Origin: Nitrospira sp.
GTDB taxonomy: Bacteria > Nitrospirota > Nitrospiria > Nitrospirales > Nitrospiraceae
Direction: 5' to 3'
DNA length: 64,000 nt
Assembly (NCBI GenBank): GCA_005116955.1
Contig: SWDI01000001.1
Coordinates: 38,981-102,980 of the forward strand
Shown here: one piece after another, positions 28,891 to 37,799 of the stretch
How positions within the stretch are numbered: the first letter of the stretch is position 1
Layout: every line of letters starts with the position of its first letter
Position numbers and translations under genes: made by a program
The notes under the pieces: model-generated
Told to the model about the DNA's origin: nothing
Databases searched by the model: none
The model's input: the letters and a program-made list of their open reading frames with translations, nothing else

Positions 28891-29232
28891 CTAGCGACGT
28901 TGTCCGTCCACCATGTTGTCTTCCGCTGTATAGCCGGAAAGATACGAGAATCCGTTTGCCAGCTTATAGATCGGACGATTGATCCCATAGTCGAACGCAT
29001 GGCCGATCGGATTTGAGACAAATCCGAGCCAACGAAGGGGATGATCGTTGACAGCCGAACCAGCAGCGGGGTCCGAGTAAACCAGCGCGGTGCTGTCCAG
29101 AATATTGTAAATGCTCGTCGGAGGAGTGTATTCCTTATCACCGGCTCCTGCGGTTTGTTGATGCGTCGTACTGCAACCGGCGGCAACCGTGGCCAACGTC
29201 ATGATGCCCAGAATGGTCGATATTGCTTTCAT
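28891..29232 (-). CDS. Small hypothetical lipoprotein
   Basis: A 113-residue protein with a type-II signal peptide (MKAISTILGIMTLATVAAGC, lipobox VAAGC). The mature part has DHPLRWLGFVSNPIGHAFDY, then NRPIYKLANGFSYLSGYT. Its aromatic-Gly pattern loosely recalls the secreted protein at 15601-15981 (VRFLGVG; GGLAYVFSGF), but I cannot claim homology. It is probably a lineage-specific envelope protein. A strong terminator follows. Function unknown. Confidence 0.75.
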   Translation of the reverse strand: MKAISTILGIMTLATVAAGCSTTHQQTAGAGDKEYTPPTSIYNILDSTALVYSDPAAGSAVNDHPLRWLGFVSNPIGHAFDYGINRPIYKLANGFSYLSGYTAEDNMVDGQRR

Positions 29233-29407
29233 ATGTAGACCTCTCTTGTTTCGGCTCCAAATCTACTGGAGACTCAAACCAGATACGCCCAAAAGACAAT
29301 CAGAAGTGTAGCCGACACCCTCGTTTCTGTCCAGAATTCGAGGTGTTCGCTCGTTGCAGGAAAGGTCAAGGTTTCTCAACAGATAGGACCCCGTCAGGGA
29401 GGAGAGG

Positions 29408-29483
29408 ATGGTGGGCGATACAGGTATCGAACCTGTGGCCTCTTCCGTGTGAAGGAAGCGCTCTACCACTGAGCTAATCGCCC
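29408..29483 (-). tRNA. tRNA-Val(CAC)
   Basis: A complete 76-nt tRNA including encoded CCA (29408-29410). Acceptor GGGCGAT pairs with ATCGCCC; anticodon stem CTTCC/GGAAG closes loop TTCACAC, giving anticodon CAC; T-arm ACAGG-TTCGATA-CCTGT. It stands alone on the minus strand. Confidence 0.96.
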
Positions 29484-29818
29484 GACCGGAAGCAAGTCAA
29501 AAAATCGGCCAAACTCTAGCACTGCGCCCCCGGGGCAGTCAACGCAGAGGATCCACCATCGCAAGTCATCGACCAGCTCACTGAAATTCTTGTTCCACAA
29601 AGGCTCATGCTTCCCCAGGCTTAGGGTAGGCCTGCCGAAGGGCTCAACACGAACGGAAAGCCCGATGTCCAGGCTCATTCGGCAAAGAGGAAGGCGTAAG
29701 GCACCCGCAAATACCCTGGATATGCACGGGCCGGATCGCCGACTCCATCAGCGCTGACCGAGGCTCTGATCAAGTTTCCTTGGGTCCATCGAATGTGTAC
29801 TCTTGTGAGAGCGCAGAA
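29484..29818. other. Intergenic stretch with degenerate repeat, no supported gene
   Basis: About 335 bases upstream of the toxin-antitoxin operator. Around 29600-29690 there is a segment with CCTGCCGAAGGGCTCAACACGAACGG that resembles the dispersed repeat at 33338-33480 in decayed form. Short open frames here are low in support and have no ribosome sites. The stretch marks the border between core genes and the accessory block. Confidence 0.45.
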
Positions 29819-29842
29819 TTATGCGCTATATTGCGCGCATAA
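29819..29842. promoter_or_regulatory. Palindromic operator of the Phd/RelE-type toxin-antitoxin operon
   Basis: TTATGCGC (29819-29826) and GCGCATAA (29835-29842) form a perfect 8-bp inverted repeat with an 8-base spacer, 20 bp before the antitoxin start. AGGAGG at 29848-29853 is the ribosome site. Phd/YefM antitoxins repress their own operons by binding such palindromes, so autoregulation is likely. Confidence 0.7.
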
Positions 29843-29861
29843 CTAGCCAGGAGGCACCACC

Positions 29862-30155
29862 ATGGCCGTGGCCTACAAGAAAGAAGAAATCCTCAGCGCA
29901 TCTCGAGTCGCGCGGTCCTTCGGCAAAGTGCTGACCGATTTGAAAGCACAGCACCGTCGCCGGGTCGTCGTCCTCAAAAACAATCACGTCGAAGCCGTAA
30001 TCGTGCCGGTGGACGACTATGAAAAGATGGCGGAGGCACTCGATCTCTTGGAGCACATAGAGATCCATCGCCTCGTGACACAACGGACACGCAAGAAAGG
30101 GAAGAAGTCTCTCACACTGGAGGCGTTGCTGAAGGAGCAACGTCTTGCGGTATAG
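29862..30155 (+). CDS. Antitoxin, Phd/YefM family
   Basis: A 97-residue antitoxin. The N-terminal Phd/YefM domain is recognisable (SASRVARSFGKVLTDL, then VVVLKNNHVEAVIVPVDDYEKM), the part that dimerises and binds the operator. The C-terminal tail, basic and helical (RTRKKGKKSLTLEALLKEQR), would wrap the toxin. The stop overlaps the toxin start by 11 bp, so the pair is translationally coupled. Confidence 0.9.
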   Translation: MAVAYKKEEILSASRVARSFGKVLTDLKAQHRRRVVVLKNNHVEAVIVPVDDYEKMAEALDLLEHIEIHRLVTQRTRKKGKKSLTLEALLKEQRLAV

Positions 30156-30456
30156 TGTTGTTCTGACCGCTGCAGCGGCGGAAGATTTTCGACAGCTCGA
30201 CGGGTCGCTGAAAGAACCGGTGGCCATGCAGCTCCGAAAACTCGAAACCTCCCCACGACTCGGCGAGCATCTCGGGAACCGAGCAGGCCTCGACCTCACC
30301 GGCTATTACAAACTCTACGCCGCCAAGAAATCGATCCGGATCGTGTACCGGATCTTCGACCAAGAGATCCTGGTCGAAGTCGTGGCCATTGGAAAGCGAG
30401 ACGATCTCGCCGTCTATCAGGAGGCCCTCAAGCGGCTCAAGCCACGGAACCGATAG
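30145..30456 (+). CDS. Toxin, RelE/ParE superfamily
   Basis: A 103-residue toxin starting with TTG at 30145 (MRYSVVLTAAAAEDFRQL) inside the antitoxin gene, with AAGGAG about 8 bases upstream. The RelE/ParE core is visible: GYYKLYAAKKSIRIVYRI and VEVVAIGKRDDLAVYQEA. Members either cleave ribosome-bound mRNA (RelE) or poison gyrase (ParE); pairing with a Phd/YefM antitoxin favours the mRNA interferase type. The gene ends 133 bp from the convergent DUF4062-STAND gene. Confidence 0.88.
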   Translation: MRYSVVLTAAAAEDFRQLDGSLKEPVAMQLRKLETSPRLGEHLGNRAGLDLTGYYKLYAAKKSIRIVYRIFDQEILVEVVAIGKRDDLAVYQEALKRLKPRNR

Positions 30457-30558
30457 AAGAACGGCTCCTCCAATTTCTGATGAGACGATCCCCGTCTTCG
30501 CTACATACTCGTGGCCTCGCTGCCAGCCCAGAGCATGAACACACAAGCCACGTGAACA

Positions 30559-30589
30559 GGCAAAGGGTCAAAGGACAAAGAGTAAAGGG
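30559..30589. repeat. Conserved 3' flank shared with the TIR-FGE gene
   Basis: Non-coding sequence just after the stop of the DUF4062-nSTAND1-FGE gene. It aligns base by base with 53708-53739, just after the natural stop of the TIR-FGE gene: both read GGCAAAGrGTCAAAGrACAAAG on the plus strand, with only a few differences. Conservation past the stop is not explained by protein selection and fits a shared cis-acting site (see findings). Confidence 0.65.
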
Positions 30590-33268
30590 CTACGGAAGGT
30601 CCTGGGCAAGACGGAAGCCAAGGCTGTCATATGGGCTGATGGCATGAGTCCCACGCCGGTACGATACACACCAGCTCCCCGGTTCGTAGTTCCAGGAACC
30701 GCCGCGCATCACACGCCACGTATTTGACTCGTCAATACCCAGCACCACTGGCGCCCTGGGGTGTGCATACGTATTCAGGCACCACTCCCAGACGTTCCCC
30801 GCCATATCCATCACCCCCTGCTGCGTGGCTCCGTTGGGATACATCCCAACGGCAGTTGTCCGATTCAGTCGGTTTTCGTAATTATTACACCGAGCCGCAT
30901 CCCATTCGCCGAGCCATGGATACTCGCGCGTTGAATCGTCTCCCGTCGCCGCCAGCTGCCATTCCCACTCAGTGGGTAAGCGAATGTTCGAACCGATCCG
31001 GTGACTGAGCCAGCGACAAAAAGCCACAGCCTGGTACCAAGAAACCGTCTCCCGTGGTGAATTGGCTTCCCGCCATGAGGCGACAGAAGCCTCCTCGCTC
31101 CGTTGGATGCCGTTCCACCACTTCTCGATTCGGTAGCCATCCTCGGCCTTGATAAACGCCTCGAACTGCGCATGCGTGACCAGATACTTGGCCATGTGGA
31201 ACGGCTTGACCTTGAACCCACGATTGACATCTTTCAATTTTATCTGTCCTCCGGGGATCTCAATCCACACGATGTCAGGCACGCCGTCCTTCACGTCGAC
31301 GCCGGGCCTCGTATCGCCAAACTCGGCGAGCTTTTGGCCAATCAGCAGCCGATCCTGATGTGAAAGCTCATTCTGATCCAATTTTGCAATCAGCACCGCT
31401 TGCGGTCTCAAGAACCGCCTTAGCGCTGGTGAGGAACTCTTGCCGAACGTCTCAATGGCTGCGAGAACCTTCTTCGCGCGGGAGCCAAGCCATAGTTCTT
31501 GCGGGTTATCGCCACCTTGCTGCCACCGCAGGGCCTCCTCTTCCGCATGGTCGATATCGCGCAAGGCCTCCCCGCTCTCATCGATCCACTGTTTGAGCTT
31601 GGGCCAGGCCGAGAACAGTTTTTCATGAGCCACTTCCACAGTCGCGTCAGTCCCTTCAGCTCCTTTGACCAAGATTCGACAGGTCGAACCGGCCAGCGCT
31701 TCGATCAGCTGATTCGCGGCTGTGTCTGGCTTGAAGACCGTGAGACTCGCACGGTTTCTTGTCGGCGAACGGTCACGCTCCAAATGCACCAGTTCGGCGA
31801 ATACTTTATCGAAGGCACCCTGAGCCTTTTCATCCAACTCAGCCATCACGTGATCAGCTTGCTGACCAATAGCTCCAACAAGGCCACCCATTTCATCGTA
31901 GGCCTGTTCGGTCAGTTCCTTTACAACGCGCTTGTTGTAGAGTTGCCACAACGCGAATGCTAAGAGCGGCAGGCGCCCTGGTTCGTGGCCGGCTTCACTA
32001 GTAAGACGGCGGACCAGCTTTTCTGTCAGAGACAGCCCTGCACATTGCGCCGGCCTAAGAATCATGTCACGGACACTGCCCATATCAATAGGTCCGATCC
32101 CAATATGTCCGTGCCCGTTGAGCGTTCTCAACAAATCAGGCTGTTCATGGCAATGGTGCAAGAAATCGCTCCGGATCGTCGCGATGACACGGAGAGGGGC
32201 TTCCTGCGAAGCGCGGTAGAGCGCTGCCAGAAAGCCTTGAGCTTGTGCTCGGTCTTGACCAGTAAACAACTCTTCCATCTGGTCAAGGAACAGCACGAGT
32301 TCACCGTTCTTGAAGCATTTCGATGCGAGATCTTGAACGACCTTGGGCAGATGACTGGGTTGGTTCAGCAGCCGCTCACTCTCGGTGTACGCAACCATTC
32401 CCGCCTGCTCGATATACCCATGCAGAGACCGCATCAAGGCGTCAAAGGGATGCTGCCCCTGGCTCGGCACCATGCGAACACATCGATACGCATGGCCTCC
32501 GGTAATTCCTGCCGTCTCAATGACAGGGAGCACCCCGGCATACACGAGCGATGACTTTCCCATACCTGACGCCCCGCTGATGACCAGGAAGCGACCTTCC
32601 GGCACTCGCAATCGGTCGAGGATGTTACGAATTTCTTCGTCACGTCCGAAGAAGACCGGCACATACTCACGCGTGAAATGCATGAGACCAGGATACGGCG
32701 AGCCGTGTTTCTGAATATCCCACGTGACAACCGCCGGAATGACAATGTCCTTGGAGACGACCGATTCTGACCGTGTGCTTTCTTGAAAATGCTTCGAGAC
32801 CGCTGCAAGCACAAGACTGGCCAGATGGTGAGCCCCCGAAAAGAAACTCGTGGTTTTTTCACACCCTAGATAGTCGCGCAGCCGCTTGATCTGTTGTCCA
32901 TGAGAACCGTCTCCAGTGAAGGCATCCACAAACTCTACTGGAAATCCTCCCGCCTTTTGATCCGCAAGAAACGCCAGGCAGATTTTGCCAAGCCGCTCGG
33001 CATGCTGGAACTCAAGCTCTGTGATGGAACGGCCGTCAGGATTGTTGTGCTGTAATGGCGGGATATAGCCGTAGCGGAAGGCAAAAAACCCAACGTAGAT
33101 GTCAGCCAATTCTACGTCTTTGAGGCACTTGTTAACCGGCCGCTGATCTGTTGCCACATAGTCTTCCATCGCAATGACCTGGTGACCGGCCTTGCGCAGA
33201 GCCTCGTAGACCGCACGGCGATAGTCTTTCAGGTCTTCGTACGTCGATGAGAGGTAGATCGTGGCCAT
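30590..33268 (-). CDS. DUF4062-nSTAND1 NTPase-FGE/CLec-fold putative immune effector
   Basis: An 892-residue protein starting at ATG 33268 (MATIYLSSTYEDLKDYRRAV). Order: N-terminal DUF4062 domain (about 1-100, TIR-like effector/signalling module), nSTAND1 NTPase (about 195-560; Walker A ISGASGMGKSS, Walker B LVLFLDQMEELFT), a helical linker, and a C-terminal FGE-sulfatase/C-type-lectin-like domain (about 665-892; RLPTEWEWQLAA, DMAGNVWEWCLN, RGGSWNYEPG, LGFRLAQDLP). The catalytic Cys pair of true formylglycine-generating enzymes is not present (only SWCVSYRR), so the domain probably binds ligands. STAND proteins act as ligand-triggered switches in conflict systems. It is convergent with the toxin gene, and its 3' end resembles the TIR-FGE gene at 53669. 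Confidence 0.85.
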   Translation of the reverse strand: MATIYLSSTYEDLKDYRRAVYEALRKAGHQVIAMEDYVATDQRPVNKCLKDVELADIYVGFFAFRYGYIPPLQHNNPDGRSITELEFQHAERLGKICLAFLADQKAGGFPVEFVDAFTGDGSHGQQIKRLRDYLGCEKTTSFFSGAHHLASLVLAAVSKHFQESTRSESVVSKDIVIPAVVTWDIQKHGSPYPGLMHFTREYVPVFFGRDEEIRNILDRLRVPEGRFLVISGASGMGKSSLVYAGVLPVIETAGITGGHAYRCVRMVPSQGQHPFDALMRSLHGYIEQAGMVAYTESERLLNQPSHLPKVVQDLASKCFKNGELVLFLDQMEELFTGQDRAQAQGFLAALYRASQEAPLRVIATIRSDFLHHCHEQPDLLRTLNGHGHIGIGPIDMGSVRDMILRPAQCAGLSLTEKLVRRLTSEAGHEPGRLPLLAFALWQLYNKRVVKELTEQAYDEMGGLVGAIGQQADHVMAELDEKAQGAFDKVFAELVHLERDRSPTRNRASLTVFKPDTAANQLIEALAGSTCRILVKGAEGTDATVEVAHEKLFSAWPKLKQWIDESGEALRDIDHAEEEALRWQQGGDNPQELWLGSRAKKVLAAIETFGKSSSPALRRFLRPQAVLIAKLDQNELSHQDRLLIGQKLAEFGDTRPGVDVKDGVPDIVWIEIPGGQIKLKDVNRGFKVKPFHMAKYLVTHAQFEAFIKAEDGYRIEKWWNGIQRSEEASVASWREANSPRETVSWYQAVAFCRWLSHRIGSNIRLPTEWEWQLAATGDDSTREYPWLGEWDAARCNNYENRLNRTTAVGMYPNGATQQGVMDMAGNVWEWCLNTYAHPRAPVVLGIDESNTWRVMRGGSWNYEPGSWCVSYRRGTHAISPYDSLGFRLAQDLP

Positions 33269-33337
33269 GGCGCTATCAGGATAACCAGGGTCGCTACGTA
33301 GCGTAGCGCATTCTACCTGTTCGTCCGACAAAGGCAA

Positions 33338-33480
33338 CCCTTCGGCGAGCTCAGGGCAGGTCTTTCGACTGGCCTCATTGGAACCCGACTGCTCTTGTCA
33401 GAATCCGTTTGCCCTGAGCACGTCGAAGGGCGTATGGCTTCAAACCGTTCCGTTCATGGTTCGACAAGCTCACCACGAAC
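33338..33480. repeat. Cluster of dispersed inverted repeats
   Basis: CCCTTCGGCGAGCTCAGGGCA (33338-33358) is the near inverse complement of TGCCCTGAGCACGTCGAAGGG (33410-33430), and a third related unit, GGTTCGACAAGCTCACCACG, follows at about 33459-33478. Such CTTCGACnnGCTCAGGGC palindromic elements are scattered between genes in many environmental bacteria. They fill most of the gap between the STAND gene (-) and trmFO (+). Confidence 0.65.
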
Positions 33481-33532
33481 AGGAGACTACCTGGAATTAA
33501 AGAGACTCGTCACAACTTCGCCATCGTTTATC

Positions 33533-33562
33533 TTGACAGAGGAAAAAATCGGTTCGTAGAAT
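33533..33562 (+). promoter_or_regulatory. Sigma-70-type promoter for trmFO-xerC-hslVU
   Basis: Perfect TTGACA (33533-33538) and TAGAAT (33557-33562) with an 18-base spacer, 36 bases before the trmFO start codon. It probably drives the compact trmFO-xerC-hslV-hslU(-argB) operon. Confidence 0.65.
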
Positions 33563-33598
33563 GCGCCTTCACTTTCCGGGTTTGGATGTTCCAATCAC

Positions 33599-34915
33599 AT
33601 GCGTGACGATGTTGTGATAGTGGGCGGTGGTCTGGCTGGTTCCGAAGCTGCCTGGCAAGCGGCGAATCGTGGCGCCAAGGTCACGCTCTACGAGATGCGC
33701 CCGAAAGAGATGACGAAGGCGCACAAAACGGGCGGCTTGGCCGAACTCGTTTGCTCAAACTCATTAGGATCTCTCGATCCCCTGAACGCGCCCGGCATCT
33801 TGAAGGAAGAGATGCGGCGGCTGAATTCGTTGATCATCTCCGCTGCGGAGCAATCCAAAGTGCCGGCCGGATCGGCACTAGCCGTTGATCGTGACCAATT
33901 CTCACAGCACATTACCCGCGCGCTGGAAGGCCATCCGAACATCAGAATTCTCCACGAAGCAATCAGCGAGATCCCGACAGATTGCCTCTGCATCATTGCG
34001 ACAGGGCCGTTGACCTCTGATAGCCTATCCCAGGCCATCCGTGCTGCAACGCAATCCCAGCACTTGTATTTTTACGACGCGATCTCACCGATCGTCGATG
34101 CGGACTCTATCAACATGGACGTCGTCTTTCGCGCCTCACGCTATGACAAGGGCGGAGATGATTATTTGAATTGCCCCATGACGGCAGAACAGTACAATGC
34201 CTTCTACGATGCCATGATGGCCGCGGAGAAGGTGCAGCCGAAGGAATTTGAGAAGACACCCTATTTTGAGGCCTGTGTACCGATTGAAGTGCTGGCTGAG
34301 CGTGGCCGCCAGACCATGCAGTTCGGACCCATGAAACCAGTAGGCCTCAAAGATCCGAGAACCGGGCTGCAACCAGCAGCAGTGGTGCAATTGCGGACCG
34401 AAAATATTCATCGCACCTGTTACAACCTTGTCGGCTTTCAGACCAAACTAACCTATGGCGAACAGAAGCGCGTGTTTCGCATGATCCCCGGCCTCGAACA
34501 GGCTGAGTTCCTCCGGTATGGAAGCCTCCATCGCAATACGTTCATCAACTCCCCCCAGCTCCTGTTGAACACGTTGCAATTCAAGGCTCGCGGCACGCTC
34601 TTTTTTGCCGGGCAGCTCGTGGGCGTGGAAGGCTACACCGAATCGGCAGCCATGGGGGGCCTGGCCGGCATCAATGCCGCGCGGGCCTTGGCGGGCGAAG
34701 CGCTGATCACGCCGCCCCCCACAACCGCGCACGGCTGCTTGATTACACACATCGCCACATCGGATCCTCGGCATTTCCAACCGATGAATACCAACTTCGG
34801 CCTATTTCCTCCCTTGTCGAAGCATCCCAAAGACAAAGAGAAGAAGCGTCGCTTGCTCAGCCAACGAGCCCTTGAGGATTTTGACTCGTGGAAGATGCAA
34901 TCAAGGCTTTCGTAA
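33599..34915 (+). CDS. trmFO: Folate/FAD-dependent tRNA (uracil-54-C5)-methyltransferase
   Basis: A 438-residue flavoprotein that makes m5U54 (ribothymidine) in the tRNA T-loop using methylenetetrahydrofolate and FADH2. FAD-binding VVIVGGGLAGSEAAWQAA is at the N-terminus, followed by the family signature AELVCSNSLGS (catalytic Cys region) and, near the end, FFAGQLVGVEGYTESAAMGG. It heads an operon with overlapping xerC, as in many Firmicutes-like and Nitrospirota layouts. Confidence 0.97.
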   Translation: MRDDVVIVGGGLAGSEAAWQAANRGAKVTLYEMRPKEMTKAHKTGGLAELVCSNSLGSLDPLNAPGILKEEMRRLNSLIISAAEQSKVPAGSALAVDRDQFSQHITRALEGHPNIRILHEAISEIPTDCLCIIATGPLTSDSLSQAIRAATQSQHLYFYDAISPIVDADSINMDVVFRASRYDKGGDDYLNCPMTAEQYNAFYDAMMAAEKVQPKEFEKTPYFEACVPIEVLAERGRQTMQFGPMKPVGLKDPRTGLQPAAVVQLRTENIHRTCYNLVGFQTKLTYGEQKRVFRMIPGLEQAEFLRYGSLHRNTFINSPQLLLNTLQFKARGTLFFAGQLVGVEGYTESAAMGGLAGINAARALAGEALITPPPTTAHGCLITHIATSDPRHFQPMNTNFGLFPPLSKHPKDKEKKRRLLSQRALEDFDSWKMQSRLS

Positions 34916-35829
34916 TGCACCTCCAGGTTGAACGCAATGCGTCACAGGAGACGATTCGCAGTTATCGATCCGACCTTCATCAGCTGGTGAGGTTCCTTCA
35001 ACCAACCAAGGAGGACACCACATCCATTCGCATCGATACGGTTACCAGCGACAATATTCGTGCCCACCTACACAGGTTGGATCATCAAGGCGAGAAAGCG
35101 TCGTCCTTAGCTAGAAAACTGGCGTGCCTGCGAAGTTTTTTTCGGTTTCTCGTTCGTGAGGGGCAGCTTTCTAAAAACCCCACGGAAAACCTGAGGAGCC
35201 CAAAGCTACCCAAGCCGCTCCCCCGAGTATTGACAAAGGACGACGCGGCGGCGCTCATGGAGTTTCCGTCTGGCCAGTCGCCCCTCACCCTACGCGATCG
35301 TGCTCTGCTGGAAACACTGTACTCGACCGGCGCTCGGGTAAGTGAGGTCGTAGGCATCAATCTGGATGATCTGAACGAGACGGACGGAAGCGTATGTTTG
35401 AGCGGGAAGGGCCGGAAGGAACGGATGGTTCCGATCGGGGATCTGGCACTTCACGCCATCCGAGAGTATCGCACATCGTTGAAACCGATGGCCCGCAGCG
35501 GTCAGCTGCCGGCTCCGATGTTTTTGAATCATCGTGGAGGCCGGATTACCACGAGGAGTGTCGCTCGAATGGTTGCTCGATATTCCAGCCGTCTCGTGAG
35601 TGGAGCGGTCAGTCCCCACGCCTTGCGGCACTCCTACGCGACGCATCTTCTCGACGAAGGCGCGGATCTCCGGTCGATTCAGGAAATGCTCGGCCACGCG
35701 TCACTGAGCACGACACAAAAATATACGCATTTGGTGATGGATCAGCTTATCGCGGTGTATGATAGCGCCCACCCACGAGCACGGGTGGCGGCAAGCCCCT
35801 TGTCACGAAAGGACCGGAAATCGTCATGA
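34888..35829 (+). CDS. xerC: Tyrosine recombinase XerC-type
   Basis: A 313-residue site-specific recombinase that resolves chromosome dimers at dif. N-terminal SAM-like core-binding domain ([19 protein letters not shown]); catalytic domain with Arg in [11 protein letters not shown], Lys in [30 protein letters not shown] and the nucleophile Tyr in QKYTHL. It starts with GTG at 34888, inside the trmFO 3' end (28-bp overlap). The stop overlaps the hslV start (ATGA). The position in a housekeeping operon argues for a chromosomal Xer rather than a phage integrase. Confidence 0.93.
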   Translation: MEDAIKAFVMHLQVERNASQETIRSYRSDLHQLVRFLQPTKEDTTSIRIDTVTSDNIRAHLHRLDHQGEKASSLARKLACLRSFFRFLVREGQLSKNPTENLRSPKLPKPLPRVLTKDDAAALMEFPSGQSPLTLRDRALLETLYSTGARVSEVVGINLDDLNETDGSVCLSGKGRKERMVPIGDLALHAIREYRTSLKPMARSGQLPAPMFLNHRGGRITTRSVARMVARYSSRLVSGAVSPHALRHSYATHLLDEGADLRSIQEMLGHASLSTTQKYTHLVMDQLIAVYDSAHPRARVAASPLSRKDRKSS

Positions 35830-36362
35830 TCATTCGATCGACCACCATCCTCTGTGTCCGGCGCGATGGACGGGTCGCCATGGGCTGTGACGGCCAAGTG
35901 ACCGTTGGCACCACGGTGATGAAGCACAACGCCAAGAAACTCAGACGTCTGCATCATGACCAGATCTTGGCAGGATTTGCCGGTGCCACGGCTGATGCGT
36001 TTACGCTGTTCGAGAAATTCGAGAGTAAATTGGAGGAGTATCGGGGCAATCTCACGAGAGCGGCGGTCGAGCTCGCGAAAGATTGGCGAACCGACCGGGC
36101 GCTTCGACGGTTGGAGGCGCTGCTTGCCGTCGCCGGCAGGGAACAGTCGTTCATCATTTCAGGAACCGGCGATGTCATAGAACCGGAAGACGGCATTTTA
36201 GCCATCGGCTCGGGTGGACCCTATGCCCTTGCGGCTGCCAGAGGACTGCTCCGCCATTCTCAACTCGAGGCCCCGGTGATCATCACCGAGGCCATGAACA
36301 TCGCAGGTTCTATTGACATCTACACCAACCAACAGATTATTGTTGAAGAACTTCAAGGATAA
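35826..36362 (+). CDS. hslV: ATP-dependent protease subunit HslV
   Basis: A 178-residue proteasome-like peptidase (HslV/ClpQ). The conserved block is [20 protein letters not shown], and the catalytic N-terminal Thr would be exposed by removal of the first five residues (MIIRS). The Cys in GCDGQVT stands where Gly is usual. [14 protein letters not shown] is the second conserved block. Forms a double hexamer capped by HslU, encoded 9 bp downstream. Confidence 0.96.
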   Translation: MIIRSTTILCVRRDGRVAMGCDGQVTVGTTVMKHNAKKLRRLHHDQILAGFAGATADAFTLFEKFESKLEEYRGNLTRAAVELAKDWRTDRALRRLEALLAVAGREQSFIISGTGDVIEPEDGILAIGSGGPYALAAARGLLRHSQLEAPVIITEAMNIAGSIDIYTNQQIIVEELQG

Positions 36363-36371
36363 CTCACCATC

Positions 36372-37769
36372 ATGAAGCCTCTCACAAGCGATCCCGAACC
36401 GTTGAATCTCAACAGTCTTACTCCGCGCCAGATCGTCGAGGAACTGAATCGCTACGTCATCGGGCAAAAGGACGCGAAGCGGATGGTCGCCATCGCACTT
36501 CGAAACCGCTGGCGACGCCAGCAGGTGTCCCCCGACCTCCGCGACGAGGTCATGCCGAAAAACATCATCATGATCGGGCCAACCGGCGTAGGAAAAACCG
36601 AGATTGCCCGACGGCTTGCCAAGTTGGCCGAAGCCCCCTTCATTAAAGTGGAAGCGTCGAAATTCACCGAGGTCGGCTACGTCGGGCGTGATGTGGAATC
36701 GATCATTCGTGACTTGACCGAACTGGCCATCAATATGGTCAAGACGCAACGGTTGGCGTCCGTTCAACAAAAAGCGGAACAACAAGGCGAGGAACGATTG
36801 CTCGAACTTCTCCTGCCGCCACCGCCTCCTCGACCAGCCTTTGTAGACAGCACAAGCGAGCCGGCCGTTCAAGCTCCTCACGATTCCCACGAAGCGACGA
36901 GATCGAAACTGCGCCTGCAGCTGCGAGAAGGGAAGCTAGATGAGCGAACGGTGGAGATGGAAGTCAAGGAACGAGGCCTTCCAATTGGCGTCATTTCCAA
37001 CGCGGGTGGACTCGACGACATCGAGAGCAATCTCCGAGACATGCTGGGCGGCATGTTCCAAGGCAAGAAAAAGAAGCGGCTGATGAAAGTCCCCGAAGCG
37101 CTCAAACATCTGACGCAGGAAGAAGCCCAGAAGTTGATCGATATGGATGACGCCACGCGGGAAGCCATCACCAAGGTGGAACAGACTGGAATCGTGTTCC
37201 TCGACGAGATCGACAAAATTGCAGGCCGCGAGCGCAACACGGGACCGGATGTCTCGCGAGAAGGTGTCCAACGCGACCTACTCCCCATCGTGGAAGGCTG
37301 CACCGTCAGCACCAAACACGGCCCGGTCGTGACGGATCACATCCTCTTCATCGCTGCCGGTGCCTTTCATGTGGCGAAACCGTCCGATCTGATTCCGGAG
37401 CTCCAAGGGCGATTTCCGATCCGCGTCGAACTCAGTCCCTTGTCCAAAGACGATTTTGTCCGTATTCTCACAGAGCCAAAAGGGGCGTTGGTCCGACAGT
37501 ATCAGGCCTTGCTGGCCACCGAAGGCCTCGCCATCGAGTTCACCAAAGACGGTCTGGAGGAGATCGCCGAAGTGGCGGTGCAAGTGAATGAACGGACTGA
37601 GAACATCGGTGCGCGCCGCCTGTTCACCATCATGGAGCGGTTGCTTGAGGACATTTCTTTCGAGGGACCAGGCTGGCCCGACAAACGAATCAGCATCACC
37701 GCGATCAATGTACGGGACCGATTGAAAGATATCGTGAAGGACCAGGATCTGAGCCGGTATATTTTATAG
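36372..37769 (+). CDS. hslU: ATP-dependent protease ATPase subunit HslU
   Basis: A 465-residue AAA+ unfoldase partner of HslV. It begins with the family block [20 protein letters not shown]; Walker A is GPTGVGKTE; the pore motif lies in VGRDVESI; the I-domain spans about 120-240; Walker B is VFLDEIDKI; and the C-terminal tail ends LSRYIL, used to activate HslV. It overlaps no gene but is clearly co-transcribed with hslV and followed by argB after 30 bp. Confidence 0.97.
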   Translation: MKPLTSDPEPLNLNSLTPRQIVEELNRYVIGQKDAKRMVAIALRNRWRRQQVSPDLRDEVMPKNIIMIGPTGVGKTEIARRLAKLAEAPFIKVEASKFTEVGYVGRDVESIIRDLTELAINMVKTQRLASVQQKAEQQGEERLLELLLPPPPPRPAFVDSTSEPAVQAPHDSHEATRSKLRLQLREGKLDERTVEMEVKERGLPIGVISNAGGLDDIESNLRDMLGGMFQGKKKKRLMKVPEALKHLTQEEAQKLIDMDDATREAITKVEQTGIVFLDEIDKIAGRERNTGPDVSREGVQRDLLPIVEGCTVSTKHGPVVTDHILFIAAGAFHVAKPSDLIPELQGRFPIRVELSPLSKDDFVRILTEPKGALVRQYQALLATEGLAIEFTKDGLEEIAEVAVQVNERTENIGARRLFTIMERLLEDISFEGPGWPDKRISITAINVRDRLKDIVKDQDLSRYIL

Positions 37770-37799
37770 GGATTCGGCGTTGATTGCCGGGAGTTCTGC

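Noticed and set aside
29463..29678. 71-codon minus-strand frame overlapping tRNA-Val
   Set aside because: It overlaps the tRNA and reads through degenerate repeat sequence, without a ribosome site.
30590..31300. Sulfatase-activating formylglycine-generating enzyme activity
   Set aside because: The two catalytic Cys are absent and no sulfatase gene is nearby; a binding role for the domain is more likely.
34888..35829. Phage integrase
   Set aside because: It overlaps trmFO and hslV in a conserved housekeeping operon, as expected for chromosomal XerC.
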